A DNA stretch of 64,000 nucleotides from Flavobacterium branchiophilum NBRC 15030 = ATCC 35035 (GCF_002217205.1 NZ_MUGT01000047.1:1-64000), one strand, 5' to 3'; numbered from the stretch's first letter, positions 50,470-60,667 are shown. Notes: generated by a model from the sequence alone, not told the origin. Numbers and translations: made by a program.

Positions 50470-53400
50470 ATGCAAAACCTATCCCAACTCTTCACCAATT
50501 GGATTGATTTAATCCATAAAATCGTTCCAGAACACAATCCGTATTTCAACTTGACTTCTGGTATTTCGGAAATGGAAATTGAAGCACATAAAACCCTTGA
50601 AAATGGACTTGAAATTCCTGTTGAATTAATCCATTTATACAAAATTTATAATGTTAAATACCATCCTGTTACGGCTGCTTTTCAATTTTTTATCAATGAT
50701 TTTGAATATGATTTAATTCCATTTGAAAACATTAAAACAGAATGGGAAGGCATTCAGAATTTGTATTTTGGAGACAGCCTCGAGGAGGGTAATTTAGAAA
50801 ATTTTGACCCAAAAGTCAATGCCGACGACTATGCCAATCCACGTTGGATTCCTTTTGCAGATGGGAAAAATGGTGATTACCTTCTTTTTGATACCGACCC
50901 AAGTGAATTAGGCACTTACGGGCAAATTATCGAACTCCAAAATGAATCTTGGGAACGCAATGTAGTAGCCAACTCACTTGAAGAATTGTTTCAAAATCAA
51001 ATCGATATACTGCAATCGGGCAATCCTAATTTGTTTGAATTTATCTTAAAAAATGAAACCACAACAAATATCCAATTTCCTCCTGCTTCCGAACTCAAAA
51101 ACCTGCTAAAAACTGTTCCATTTGACGAAGTAAAGCATCTTGTACCTGAGGATTCTTGGTTATACAAAGAATGTTCAAAAGCTACTGAAAACGAGATGAT
51201 GGTTCATTTTTTTGAGGGCGATTTAGAAATAGACTATATCGATTTGGCACAACCGCTTATCGAATATGAACGTCGAAATGAAGATTATGAAACCTACTTG
51301 AGAGAACAAACGGGAATGTTTCTATTAATAACGGGCGATTTAAAAGCCAAAAATCTCTTTTCGAGCAATGATGATGGCGCTTTTGGTTTGGTCGTTTTGG
51401 GAGATGTCGAAGTACAAAATATGGTCATTGGCGGAAGCGAAATTCATATTTTGCAAGACCTCAAGGTGTCCGATTTACTTTGGGGAAATTACAATCATGG
51501 CAGTTTATACGTTGATTTAGAAATTTCTGCTAGGGTCATTATTTTCAGTGAAGAATACCATTTTGATGAAGAGCAATCGTCATACACTTCGGAATTTTAT
51601 TTCAACGAAGACAGTGAAGATTATGAAGACGACACCGAATATTATATCGAAGTTGCCGAAAGTTTGTTTGAACCCGAACATTTATATTATTCCATCACAA
51701 CTATAACCGATGAAGACATGGAAGAAATTGTGTTTTGGGGCAATATCGTAAATCGAGATTCCATTATTGAAAGCTTGAAACAAGATAAAAATGTACTGAA
51801 AACGGTTTTTGATGGACATAAATCTCATGCTGAAAAAACGCCTTTAGATATGCTCAAAGCTACTTTGAAAGAAATGGTTCCCATTTGCATCAAGAATAGT
51901 GAAATGAAAACCAGTCTATATCAAAGGATTCAAAACTTTGAAATCGAAGAAGCTATTTTGGATAATCCGCAGGAAGTTTTGGATGCTATTTGTGAGTATT
52001 TAGATGATGAATGTTCCAATCTTTTCCTCGTAATAGACCACAAATTGTCTGTTGATGATGTTTCATATAACATTGAAAAAGCTTTAAAAGAGAACTTTGG
52101 CCTTCATGGTTTTACACTGCCAAAAGAGTCCGATTACAAAGGTATTCCTTATTTATTGAAGGATATTTGGGCTGATTTTGAATTGGCTTTAAAAGGGATT
52201 GATTCCCGCCTACAATTGACTTTTTTAGAAACCAATACCGATTCGTATTTTATAGTTTTGCATCATGAATTAGATAAATGGTCGGTGGTAAGCATCCTGA
52301 AAACCCTTGGATTTGATAGTTATTTTCACGATTCGGACTTTTTGGAAGCGCACAACCATAAAAATATTCCGATTCTATTTGAAAACAAAGAACTTACTCT
52401 TGAAAATTACAATCGCTTTTTTGAAAATTATCAGGAAGAATATCATAATGAAGTGGCTATCATTTTACCACTTTCAAGAGCCAATGTGTTTGTAAACAAG
52501 CCGCATCAAAGAGCATCGGATGGTGCCGATGTACCACAAAGTATCTTTTTTTTATTGGATAATGGGTCAGAAATTTATATTTGGATTTCACCAAAAAAAT
52601 TGTTGCAAAAACTCTTTTCAAAAACAGATCATTTTGATATTTTATACAAAAATACAGATGAAAATATCTATGAATTTAAACCGATTCAAGAGGTGCCAAA
52701 TGCTTTAGAATGTTTTACACCAATTTGGTTTGAATTTTTAATTCAAGTGGAAAGAAGTCATTATTATTTCACTCAATTACAGCAAATTGCAACTCCTGAA
52801 CGCATTAGAAATATCCTAAATTTGGAAGTGGTTCAGGACAAATACAACGATTACGAAGATGCCGACAAAATGCCTTGGCTGAGCGATTACAATTTGGCTT
52901 TCAATTGGTCGGAATCGGATTATGTAACCTTCAGGATTTCTGAAGAAATAGAAAGCACCACTGATTTTGATGCCAAACATTTTTACTTTGATACCTTTGC
53001 GAATGATGTTTCTCGCTTTCGGTATTGGTCAAGCCAAAACCAAGCAACCGATGATTTTTATACGAATGACAACAAAGCCATTCAATTTTTGGATTATGAT
53101 TTAATAAAAAAAGCGACCAAAAATTTTATAGAGTGCGAGCAATTAATTCAAAAAGATAATGAAAAATATCTACTCAAAAATATAGAAGGAAAATACCATA
53201 GCTACTATCAAGAAAAGCCTTTTTCAGATGAAAAACAAGCCCAATTGACTTATGAAAACGTTCAAATTGTAGATGATTTTTGTCAACTTCAAAACCGAAA
53301 AAATACATACGATTTTTTCACAATAATTAGGAAATATCATTGGATTTCCGTTAAATCCAAAAAAGCAGATAACAATAATGCTATTCGATTGGCTATTTTG

Positions 53401-54813
53401 GACGAACCTTTTGGAAACGATACCAATGAAGAAAACTATGCTGCGTTGAAATATGCTATCGAAATTGACGAAACCAATTATGTAACCTTATGGCATAATT
53501 CCAAACAGGATTTTGATCCTAATAAAACCTTATCTTTTTTGCTTTTCAAACTGATAAATTTTGTACAAAAAGAGAAAAAAAGATTGGAAAAAGAAGCCAA
53601 AAAACAACAAAAATCTTTAGAAAAAGAAAAGCAACGAAAAGCCAATCAAATTGCTAATTATGTGGTTCAAAAACCTGTTGAAACCGTTACCATTCAAGGG
53701 CAAGTTTTACAGGTGATTGACCGTAAAGAAGCCGAAGTTTATCTGAATCAATGCACTGATTTTGAAGGAAATGAATTGTATGATGCTTTTTACATGTTTT
53801 CTACTGATGGCGATGCGGAAAGCATGAAAAATGGATTCTTCCTATTGGCTGATAACGAGATGGAACTCGAAAGTTTGTATCTCGACACCGTAATCGATCC
53901 AATTGATATGGATGAATTATATATTTTGGGCTATATTTTCAAAGAGAAACTAACCATCAAAAAACACCTAAGTGCCTATGATCTAGACTTTTCGCCACCG
54001 ATTATTTGCCTTGCCGATGCTGATATTTTCAGTATGTATCTAAGTGGAAATACCCATTATTTCGATAAAAATTTAGATGCTGAATTCCTGCATGGGCATT
54101 ACAATCACGGCGATTTGTATGTAAAAGGCACCGCCAGCATCAATCTGATTTATGCAGATGATTTCCGAATGAATTTCTTTAAAATAGTCTGTTGGGCACT
54201 GGTTTGTGATCAATATGATGTAACGTCTTCAGACACGATTATTAACGAAAAAAATGAAACTATAGAAGTAAGAAATCGCTACTTGGCGACCCATAATTTA
54301 GAAGATGTGCTTCTCGACCGCTTTTTATTTGAAGATGAATATGGTTTCAAAATAAAGGATCATGGCTACCTTCGAGAAAATCAATATGGCGAAGACGAAG
54401 AAACTTTTGTAGAGTTTATTGAGAAAGGCGGAAGCCCCATGGATTATGACAAACTCAATGCGGTAAACGATGAACTTGTGGATAATTTTGAGTCCCGAAT
54501 CCAATCCATTTTGGACCAAACCGAAATAAAAAACTTAAATGTAAATGATATATTGTACAAAGGTTTAGAAGGAGAAGATTATTATTACTTCAAAGCAGAT
54601 AATTATTTCCAAATAGGCAAATGGTTTCTGAATCAGCACATTGCAGTTTACATTTCACATTATTATGAAGAAGAAACCTTGCTCAATGTCAATTATTATC
54701 AAGACGACAACAGCACTTTGAAATATTCCTTTGAAACCAAATTAGAAGACGATTACATCACGACATTGGTTGCCAAACGCATTTTTCGGGAGGCTGAGAA
54801 GTGGGTTTTGTAA
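50470..54813 (+). CDS. Giant SUKH / duplicated beta-repeat protein (1447 aa)
   Basis: The N-terminus (about 1-190) is a SUKH/SMI1-type domain (GLEIPVELIHLYKIYN, WIPFADGKNGDYLLFD). A beta-strand repeat follows at about 275-365 (LLITGDLKAKNL, VVLGDVEVQNMVIGG, LLWGNYNHGSLYVD), reminiscent of polymer-forming (bactofilin-like) domains. A similar segment recurs near the C-terminus at about 1168-1240 (PIICLADADIFSMYLSGN, FLHGHYNHGDLYVKGTASIN). The region between is long, mixed, with a lysine-rich coiled segment near 1040-1055. No enzyme motif is seen. Its last 85 bp are duplicated after the next gene. Confidence 0.78.
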   Translation: MQNLSQLFTNWIDLIHKIVPEHNPYFNLTSGISEMEIEAHKTLENGLEIPVELIHLYKIYNVKYHPVTAAFQFFINDFEYDLIPFENIKTEWEGIQNLYFGDSLEEGNLENFDPKVNADDYANPRWIPFADGKNGDYLLFDTDPSELGTYGQIIELQNESWERNVVANSLEELFQNQIDILQSGNPNLFEFILKNETTTNIQFPPASELKNLLKTVPFDEVKHLVPEDSWLYKECSKATENEMMVHFFEGDLEIDYIDLAQPLIEYERRNEDYETYLREQTGMFLLITGDLKAKNLFSSNDDGAFGLVVLGDVEVQNMVIGGSEIHILQDLKVSDLLWGNYNHGSLYVDLEISARVIIFSEEYHFDEEQSSYTSEFYFNEDSEDYEDDTEYYIEVAESLFEPEHLYYSITTITDEDMEEIVFWGNIVNRDSIIESLKQDKNVLKTVFDGHKSHAEKTPLDMLKATLKEMVPICIKNSEMKTSLYQRIQNFEIEEAILDNPQEVLDAICEYLDDECSNLFLVIDHKLSVDDVSYNIEKALKENFGLHGFTLPKESDYKGIPYLLKDIWADFELALKGIDSRLQLTFLETNTDSYFIVLHHELDKWSVVSILKTLGFDSYFHDSDFLEAHNHKNIPILFENKELTLENYNRFFENYQEEYHNEVAIILPLSRANVFVNKPHQRASDGADVPQSIFFLLDNGSEIYIWISPKKLLQKLFSKTDHFDILYKNTDENIYEFKPIQEVPNALECFTPIWFEFLIQVERSHYYFTQLQQIATPERIRNILNLEVVQDKYNDYEDADKMPWLSDYNLAFNWSESDYVTFRISEEIESTTDFDAKHFYFDTFANDVSRFRYWSSQNQATDDFYTNDNKAIQFLDYDLIKKATKNFIECEQLIQKDNEKYLLKNIEGKYHSYYQEKPFSDEKQAQLTYENVQIVDDFCQLQNRKNTYDFFTIIRKYHWISVKSKKADNNNAIRLAILDEPFGNDTNEENYAALKYAIEIDETNYVTLWHNSKQDFDPNKTLSFLLFKLINFVQKEKKRLEKEAKKQQKSLEKEKQRKANQIANYVVQKPVETVTIQGQVLQVIDRKEAEVYLNQCTDFEGNELYDAFYMFSTDGDAESMKNGFFLLADNEMELESLYLDTVIDPIDMDELYILGYIFKEKLTIKKHLSAYDLDFSPPIICLADADIFSMYLSGNTHYFDKNLDAEFLHGHYNHGDLYVKGTASINLIYADDFRMNFFKIVCWALVCDQYDVTSSDTIINEKNETIEVRNRYLATHNLEDVLLDRFLFEDEYGFKIKDHGYLRENQYGEDEETFVEFIEKGGSPMDYDKLNAVNDELVDNFESRIQSILDQTEIKNLNVNDILYKGLEGEDYYYFKADNYFQIGKWFLNQHIAVYISHYYEEETLLNVNYYQDDNSTLKYSFETKLEDDYITTLVAKRIFREAEKWVL

Positions 54814-54816
54814 TTA
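54729..54816 (+). repeat. 88-bp direct repeat, left copy (3' end of the giant gene)
   Basis: These bases, covering the last 28 codons and the stop of the 1447-residue gene, recur at 55723-55810 with four differences (84 of 88 identical). The copies bracket the gene at 54848-55717 (906 bp between them). Confidence 0.92.
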
Positions 54817-54847
54817 ATAAAAATAAATGTAAATTTGAAAAAAAAAT

Positions 54848-55717
54848 ATGCGATTAAAATTATCTAAAAACAAGGCAGAAGAAGTATTAATTAATCTTTT
54901 AATGGAGGGTTATTCAATAAGACAAAAAGTAGATACAAATTATTCAATAAATTTTAAAAATAGGGAATTTGAAAACAACAGAATTTCTATAAATAACGAA
55001 ATTAATACATGGAATAAAAAAGTATATAAAGATTTACAAAATATATTTCCAACTCTTTTACAATGCTATTACTTTAACAGTCCTCCGGAAGAGGGTTCAG
55101 TAATTGGAAAATTAAATGGAGATGCAGGATGGGATAATATGGTTAGCTTTATGTTAAAAAAAATCAACGCCTTGCACCGATTTTTAGAAATTGATATTAA
55201 ACAATATACTGATTTACCAATTGGTAAAAGATTATATATAGAAGACATTGATAGCTTTAAAAATGTAAGAGATATAAATCCTAGTTTGGTAGATTGTGTA
55301 TTGGAAAATGGTTATTTTGACAAGAGTGAAGACGAAGTTCAAATGGTATTTGAACAAATTATTAATGAATCTTTTCATAAAAAAGATTGGGGTGGTGAGG
55401 AAAATGATTTATATACATCAAATATATTAATAAATGGCAGAAGAACTAGCTCTGCATTTTTGCTAAAAGGGAATGGATTACGAAATAAAACTATGGAAAT
55501 AAAAAATTGTGGAAAAAATGGAGATCAAATAATTAGACTATTACAAGCTCCTGCAGAACTCTTTATTATACAATTCGTGGGTAATATTAGTGAAAATGTA
55601 ATTAAAGATATTGAAGGAAAAATAAACGAAAAGAATCTAAAAGGACAAAATGCCTATTATTGCATAATTAATGGTCAAGATACTGCACGAATATTTAAAG
55701 CATATAATAAATTATAA
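54848..55717 (+). CDS. Unknown protein in an inserted segment (289 aa)
   Basis: I do not recognise this protein. Its C-terminal half has LLKGNGLRNKTMEIKNCGKN and FIIQFVGNISENVIKDIEGK followed by YCIINGQDTARIF, a strand/helix pattern like small restriction-like or DNA-binding folds, but no catalytic set is clear. It uses AT-rich codons more strongly than the flanking gene. It sits between two copies of the neighbouring gene's 3' end, so it was probably inserted as a cargo gene. Confidence 0.68.
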   Translation: MRLKLSKNKAEEVLINLLMEGYSIRQKVDTNYSINFKNREFENNRISINNEINTWNKKVYKDLQNIFPTLLQCYYFNSPPEEGSVIGKLNGDAGWDNMVSFMLKKINALHRFLEIDIKQYTDLPIGKRLYIEDIDSFKNVRDINPSLVDCVLENGYFDKSEDEVQMVFEQIINESFHKKDWGGEENDLYTSNILINGRRTSSAFLLKGNGLRNKTMEIKNCGKNGDQIIRLLQAPAELFIIQFVGNISENVIKDIEGKINEKNLKGQNAYYCIINGQDTARIFKAYNKL

Positions 55718-55722
55718 TTTTT

Positions 55723-55810
55723 CTTTGAAACCAAATTAGAAGACGATTACATCACGACTTTGATTGCCAAACGCATTTTTCGGGAGGCGGAGAAGTTGGT
55801 TTTGTAATTA
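55723..55810 (+). repeat. 88-bp direct repeat, right copy
   Basis: Second copy of 54729-54816. It is not attached to a complete gene; it is the original 3' end left orphaned, or a copy carried by the insert. It ends in the same TAATTA context. Confidence 0.92.
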
Positions 55811-55859
55811 CTTTTGAATGATTTTTTTCTTTTTAATATAAATTTTTCAACTGAAAACG

Positions 55860-56010
55860 GGTTTTCTAGCCCCGATTGAAGTGTAAAGCCCGGAACAAAA
55901 AAAGGGAGTGGTTCTTGGCAAAAAAAAGCGACCAAAGAAGCTCTTTTTTTGCCTTAGAACCACCCCTTTTTTTGTGAGGACTTGAAACGAAAAGCGGGAA
56001 TAGCTTCAAA
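55860..56010. repeat. Long hairpin element after the insertion
   Basis: The stem GTGGTTCT (55908-55915) / AGAACCAC (55956-55963) continues inward through GGCAAAAAAA/TTTTTTTGCC. Flanks read TAGCCCCGATTGAAGTG and GGACTTGAAACGAAAAGCGGG. It is similar in plan to the elements at 27.7 kb and elsewhere. It fills most of the gap 55811-56098 and may end transcription of both convergent neighbours. Confidence 0.7.
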
Positions 56011-56098
56011 TAAAAATACTTTGATACTGTACTACAAAAGTGTGTAAATTTTTTTATATCAATTTATGATATTGAGGCATAAAACTTACTGGACGCTT

Positions 56099-57352
56099 TT
56101 AGTACCATCTTTTTTTATTCTGTTTAGAGCCAGCAGATTTTCTTGATTTGTGAGCACCGCCGCTTCGATTGCTGTTTTTTGGTGCAGTTTCGGGCACACT
56201 TTTTGGGCTACCACTATGCCAAGGGTAAGGATGATCGGTTACGATGGCAACATCAACTTTGATTAATTTTTGGATGTCTTTCCAGTATGGTTCTTCATCT
56301 TTGCTGCAAAAAGAGATGGCTATTCCACCATTTCCGGCCCGGCCAGTTCTACCAATTCTATGTACATACGTTTCGGGAATATTAGGCAAATCAAAATTGA
56401 TAACAAACGGCAATTGGTCGATATCTATACCTCTTGCAGCAATATCGGTGGCAACCAAAACACCAATTTCTTTATTTTTAAATGCTTCTAAAACCCTTTG
56501 ACGGGCATTTTGCGATTTGTCTCCATGAATAGCTTCTGCAGGAATATTGTTTTTTCTGAGCGCTTTGACAACATTGTCTGCCCCGTGTTTGGTTCTTGAA
56601 AAAATTAACACGTCAGAAATGTTTTCATTTTTTATTAAATGATATAATAAATTTCTTTTTTCTGTTTTATCTACAAAATATATTTTTTGCGATACTTTTT
56701 CTGCGGTAGAAGATACAGGCGACACCGTTACAGATTCGGGATTGTTTAAAAACATTTCGGCTAATTCCCGAATTGCAATAGGCATAGTGGCTGAAAAAAG
56801 TAAGGTTTGTCGGTTTTTTGGTGTTAATTTAACAATTTTTTTTACATCGTTTACAAATCCCATATCCAGCATTTGGTCTGCTTCGTCCAATACAAGGGTG
56901 TGCAAATCATGCAAATGTATAAAGCCTTGTTTGTGCAAATCTAATAATCGCCCAGGCGTTGCTATCAAAACATCTACTCCTTTTTTTAAGGTTTCAACTT
57001 GTGGCAACTGCGACACCCCGCCAAAAATGGTGAGTTGCGTTAGGTTGGTGTATTGAGCATAGCTATCAAAATTTTGACCAATTTGTACTGCCAATTCACG
57101 TGTTGGAGTTACAACTAGTGCTCTTATCACTTTTGGTTTTTTTGACGAACCCACAATTCGATGTAGTTGATGGATGATAGGAATGGCAAAAGCTGCAGTT
57201 TTTCCTGTACCTGTTTGAGCACATCCAACCAAATCGTTTCCTGCTAATATAATGGGTATCGATTGTTCTTGAATGGGAGTTGCAGTGGTATAGCCTTGCT
57301 CGACAATGGCTTTTTGAATACTTTTTGATAGTGAAAATGCTTCGAATAACAT
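56099..57352 (-). CDS. DEAD-box RNA helicase (RhlE-like)
   Basis: This 417-residue enzyme unwinds RNA in ribosome assembly or RNA decay. Motifs: the Q-motif (TTATPIQEQSIP), Walker A AQTGTGKTAA, VTPTRELAVQ, DEAD as VLDEADQMLDMGF, SAT, and the second-lobe ARGIDIDQLP and HRIGRTGRAG. A basic Ser/Lys-rich tail (about 375-417) is typical of RhlE. TATATTTG at 57403-57396 (minus) is a probable -7 box. Confidence 0.94.
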   Translation of the reverse strand: MLFEAFSLSKSIQKAIVEQGYTTATPIQEQSIPIILAGNDLVGCAQTGTGKTAAFAIPIIHQLHRIVGSSKKPKVIRALVVTPTRELAVQIGQNFDSYAQYTNLTQLTIFGGVSQLPQVETLKKGVDVLIATPGRLLDLHKQGFIHLHDLHTLVLDEADQMLDMGFVNDVKKIVKLTPKNRQTLLFSATMPIAIRELAEMFLNNPESVTVSPVSSTAEKVSQKIYFVDKTEKRNLLYHLIKNENISDVLIFSRTKHGADNVVKALRKNNIPAEAIHGDKSQNARQRVLEAFKNKEIGVLVATDIAARGIDIDQLPFVINFDLPNIPETYVHRIGRTGRAGNGGIAISFCSKDEEPYWKDIQKLIKVDVAIVTDHPYPWHSGSPKSVPETAPKNSNRSGGAHKSRKSAGSKQNKKRWY

Positions 57353-57475
57353 GGTGTCTGATTAAGATTTTTAAGTATATTACTTAAATTATGGGCAAAT
57401 ATAGTGATTTTTAAACAAAAGAAGGTGTTGATTTTAAGGACACTTATTGATTTGAATGGTTTTATGGAATTTTAA

Positions 57476-57506
57476 TTGTTTATTTCAAGCAAAAAAACTA
57501 ATTTTG
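57476..57506 (+). promoter_or_regulatory. Promoter of the Sco1-type gene
   Basis: TTG (57476-57478) and TAATTTTG (57499-57506) are 20 nt apart, a full Bacteroidota match. The ATG at 57526 lies about 13 nt after the predicted start. Confidence 0.65.
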
Positions 57507-57525
57507 CCTTAAATTTATTAAGATT

Positions 57526-58200
57526 ATGGTTTTATTATTTATAAAAAAATACAGATGGTTTTTTATTATATTGTTTGTTTTTTCTACACTTACCATAGGG
57601 GCTTTTTATATGGCTTTGAAACCCAAAAAACACTTAACAGTTTATAACCCAGATATGGTAAATCCTGAATTGGTAGATTCTACCGTTCAATATGTAAGTA
57701 AATATCATACAATTTCGGATTTTTCATTTACCAATCAAAATGGTAAAACCATAACTCAAAAAGATTACGAGGGTAAAATATATGTTGCCGATTTTTTCTT
57801 TACGACTTGTGGTTCTATTTGTCCAAAAATGACTACAAATATGGTTGAAATCCAAAAAGCATTCGCAAATAATCCTCAAGTAATGTTACTATCTCATTCT
57901 GTTTTGCCCGATACAGACGATGTAAAAGCATTAAAAAAATATGCTTTGAAAAATGGCGTAAACGATTTAAAATGGCATTTAGTAACGGGCAACAAGAAAG
58001 ATATTTATACGATGGCTCGTAAATCCTATTTGGCAGTCAAGTTGGGCAAACCCAATGAATTGTATGACATGGTACATACAGAAAATTTTGTTTTAGTGGA
58101 TACCAAACGTCGGGTAAGGGGGTTTTATGACGGAACAAAACCAGAGGAAATTCAAAAACTTATTGAAGACATCCATTGGCTTTTGGAAAATAACGAATAA
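57526..58200 (+). CDS. SCO1/SenC-family copper chaperone
   Basis: This 224-residue membrane-anchored thioredoxin-fold protein helps load copper into cytochrome oxidase. An N-terminal helix (about 11-32, WFFIILFVFSTLTIGAFYM) anchors it to the inner membrane. FFFTTCGSICPKMTTNM carries the two copper-binding cysteines (CxxxC), and a conserved His is present in the segment YDMVHTENFVLVD. The Fnr-type regulator and CcoI-type pump encoded nearby fit a role in respiration. Confidence 0.92.
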   Translation: MVLLFIKKYRWFFIILFVFSTLTIGAFYMALKPKKHLTVYNPDMVNPELVDSTVQYVSKYHTISDFSFTNQNGKTITQKDYEGKIYVADFFFTTCGSICPKMTTNMVEIQKAFANNPQVMLLSHSVLPDTDDVKALKKYALKNGVNDLKWHLVTGNKKDIYTMARKSYLAVKLGKPNELYDMVHTENFVLVDTKRRVRGFYDGTKPEEIQKLIEDIHWLLENNE

Positions 58201-58244
58201 TTATTACAATTAAATAAACGTTATGTTTTGAAAGTAGGATTTTA

Positions 58245-59945
58245 TTAAAATCCTACTGCTTTATCATCTCCTCTAAAATCTGCACCACCTTCTAATTGCT
58301 GGTTTGGCAAAACCAAAATGGCATCTACTTTTCCTATTACAGGGGCTGTTTTTTCGTTTATGAGATAGCCTTTTTTGACTAACTCATTTAATATTTGAGG
58401 GTCAAAACGATGAGGTTCAACTAAAATTTCATCGGGTAACCATTGATGATGAAATCGTGGAGCATCTACAGCATCTTGCATACTCATATTGTATTCATAA
58501 ACATTTAAAAGCGTTTGCAATACCGAAGTGATAATCGTAGAACCTCCAGGTGAACCAAGAACCATATACAACCGGCCATTTTTTTCAACTATAGTTGGTG
58601 TCATGGAACTGAGCATCCGCTTTTGAGGAGCAATACTGTTGGCTTTTGCACCAATTAGCCCATATATATTGGCTACACCTGGTTTTATACTAAAATCGTC
58701 CATTTGGTTATTCAAAAAAAAACCCAAATCTTCTGAGTATAATTTGGAGCCAAATGCCCCATTTAAAGTGGTAGTAGCGGCAACTGCATTTCCAAAAGGA
58801 TCTATTATAGAATAATGTGTAGTTTCATTACTTTCTGAAAATGAGATAGTTCCATGGTTCAATTCAGAAGATTTGGTTGCTTTATCAAAACTAAAATCTT
58901 TCATTCTCAATTTTAAATAATTTTCGTTGAGCAAGGTTTTTTGAGGAATTTTTACAAAATCAGGATCTCCTAAAAAATAATTTCTATCTGCATAAGCCCT
59001 ACGTTCGGCCTCTGTAAGTAATTGCATACTTTGTGTAGAATGGTACCCTAATGTTTGTATATCGAAGGGTTCTATTTGTTTTAAGATTTGGGCTAAAGTG
59101 ATACCGCCGCTAGATGGTGGTGCCATAGCAATAATATTCAAATTTTTATAAGGAAAAACAATGGGTTGCCGCCATTTGACACGGTATTTTTTTAAGTCTT
59201 TTAAAGTAATAATACCCTTATTTTTTTGGATAAAGGCAACCAATTGTTGGGCTGTTTTGCCTCGATAATATTCTTTTTGACCATTTTGTAAAATTCGTAA
59301 GAGCGTTGCTGCCAATTCAGGTTGTTTTAAGGTATCTCCTTTTTGAAAATCTCTGGCCATTTTTACATTAATGCCACTAATAGTTGCAATATCTTTTTGA
59401 TGTTTTTGAAATTGAGCCGCTTGTTTTTCGGTTATTACAATTCCTTTTTGTGCCAATTGAATTGCGGGTTGAAAAATATCTGACAAGGGTAACGAACCCA
59501 ACTTTTTGTGTACTGCAAAAATGCCAGCAATAGTGCCTGGAACTCCAATGGCAAGTCCACCATGTACGCTTAAATTTGGAATAACATTGCCGTTTGCATC
59601 TAAATACATGTCCCGATGAGCGGCTAAAGGTGCTTGTTCTCGATAATCTAACGTGCCTACACTCCCATTTGCTTTTCTATAAACCATAAAACCGCCTCCG
59701 CCAATGTTGCCAGCATACGGATATGCTACAGCCAAAGCCAATTCAGTTGCACACATAGCATCAAAAGCATTGCCCCCTTTTTGTAAGATAGCTGTTCCTA
59801 TTTGTGCCGCTTCTTCCCGAGCAGCAACCACCATGGCTTTGGAGGCAATCAATCCTTTTGGTGTTTGGTCTTGTGCCAAAATGAAATTGCTAATTAATAA
59901 AAAAATAGATATAAAAAATGTATTTTTAGTAGGTATAGTCATCAA
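58245..59945 (-). CDS. ggt: Gamma-glutamyltransferase
   Basis: This 566-residue secreted enzyme transfers or hydrolyses the gamma-glutamyl group of glutathione. It has a signal peptide (to about residue 24). The proenzyme self-cleaves at the nucleophilic Thr375 (ETTHYS at 374-379), giving large and small subunits. The glycine-rich AYPYAGNIGGGGFMVYR and the PGGSTIITSVLQTL segment are typical. The downstream neighbour is the Sco1 gene (convergent). Start at 59945 or the next Met codon. Confidence 0.94.
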   Translation of the reverse strand: MMTIPTKNTFFISIFLLISNFILAQDQTPKGLIASKAMVVAAREEAAQIGTAILQKGGNAFDAMCATELALAVAYPYAGNIGGGGFMVYRKANGSVGTLDYREQAPLAAHRDMYLDANGNVIPNLSVHGGLAIGVPGTIAGIFAVHKKLGSLPLSDIFQPAIQLAQKGIVITEKQAAQFQKHQKDIATISGINVKMARDFQKGDTLKQPELAATLLRILQNGQKEYYRGKTAQQLVAFIQKNKGIITLKDLKKYRVKWRQPIVFPYKNLNIIAMAPPSSGGITLAQILKQIEPFDIQTLGYHSTQSMQLLTEAERRAYADRNYFLGDPDFVKIPQKTLLNENYLKLRMKDFSFDKATKSSELNHGTISFSESNETTHYSIIDPFGNAVAATTTLNGAFGSKLYSEDLGFFLNNQMDDFSIKPGVANIYGLIGAKANSIAPQKRMLSSMTPTIVEKNGRLYMVLGSPGGSTIITSVLQTLLNVYEYNMSMQDAVDAPRFHHQWLPDEILVEPHRFDPQILNELVKKGYLINEKTAPVIGKVDAILVLPNQQLEGGADFRGDDKAVGF

Positions 59946-59983
59946 AAATAAAGGTTAGATTTATGAAAATAGTAGTCAGGATT

Positions 59984-60667
59984 TTAACCTAATGCCAACA
60001 TTTTTAATTTGTTTGCGTTCAAAATGATTATTTTTTTTCCAATAATATCAATATCATTATTTTTATTAAATTCCGACAATAACCTGATGCAACTTTCTGT
60101 TGCCGTACCAATCATGCCAGCCATTTCCTCTCTCGACAATTGAATTTTGAGACTGCCATCTGGATTTTCGCCAAAATTTTCATACAAATAAATCAATGTT
60201 TCTGCCAACCGTTGCTTGACTGTTTTTTGAGCTAATGAAATGGTGTGGTCGTCGGCTTCTTTCAAATCGTTGCATATTGTTTTGAGTACCGCCATCGAAA
60301 ATTTTTGATTTTCCTGAAAAAAGGGCATCATCTCACTTTTGGGTATAAAACATACTTTCATTTCTTCCAAAGCTACTGCACTTAAATTGGCATTTTCGTC
60401 GCTAATCATCGAGCGTTGCCCCAGTAGCTCGCCCGATTTGACAATTTTTATAATATGGTCTTTGCCATTTGTGCCAAGTTTGGTCATTTTACAAGCTCCT
60501 TCTTTAACACAAAACACCCCATTTGTTGCATCGCCTTCATTAAATATGGCATCCCCTTTTTTTAGATTGTATGTCGTTTTACAAATGGCAACTTTCGCCA
60601 ATTCAGCTTCAGTTAGAGCGTTTAAAGAACTGTATTTTCTTACATCGCATTGTTCGCAGATTGTCAT
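59984..60667 (-). CDS. Crp/Fnr-family regulator (Fnr-like)
   Basis: This 227-residue regulator has a cyclic-nucleotide-type sensor domain (about 35-140, FNEGDATNGVFCVKEGACK) and a C-terminal winged helix (LSREEMAGMIGTATESCIRLL). An N-terminal CEQCD pair plus later cysteines suggest an Fnr-like iron-sulphur cluster, but the pattern is not the classical one. The divergent ccoI-type gene carries a palindrome TGATAATTATCA upstream, fitting a regulator-target pair that responds to oxygen. Confidence 0.85.
   Translation of the reverse strand: MTICEQCDVRKYSSLNALTEAELAKVAICKTTYNLKKGDAIFNEGDATNGVFCVKEGACKMTKLGTNGKDHIIKIVKSGELLGQRSMISDENANLSAVALEEMKVCFIPKSEMMPFFQENQKFSMAVLKTICNDLKEADDHTISLAQKTVKQRLAETLIYLYENFGENPDGSLKIQLSREEMAGMIGTATESCIRLLSEFNKNNDIDIIGKKIIILNANKLKMLALG

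Noticed and set aside
54848-55717. Insertion sequence
   Set aside because: The gene has no transposase motif and the 88-bp flanking repeat is the host gene's 3' end, too long for a target-site duplication.
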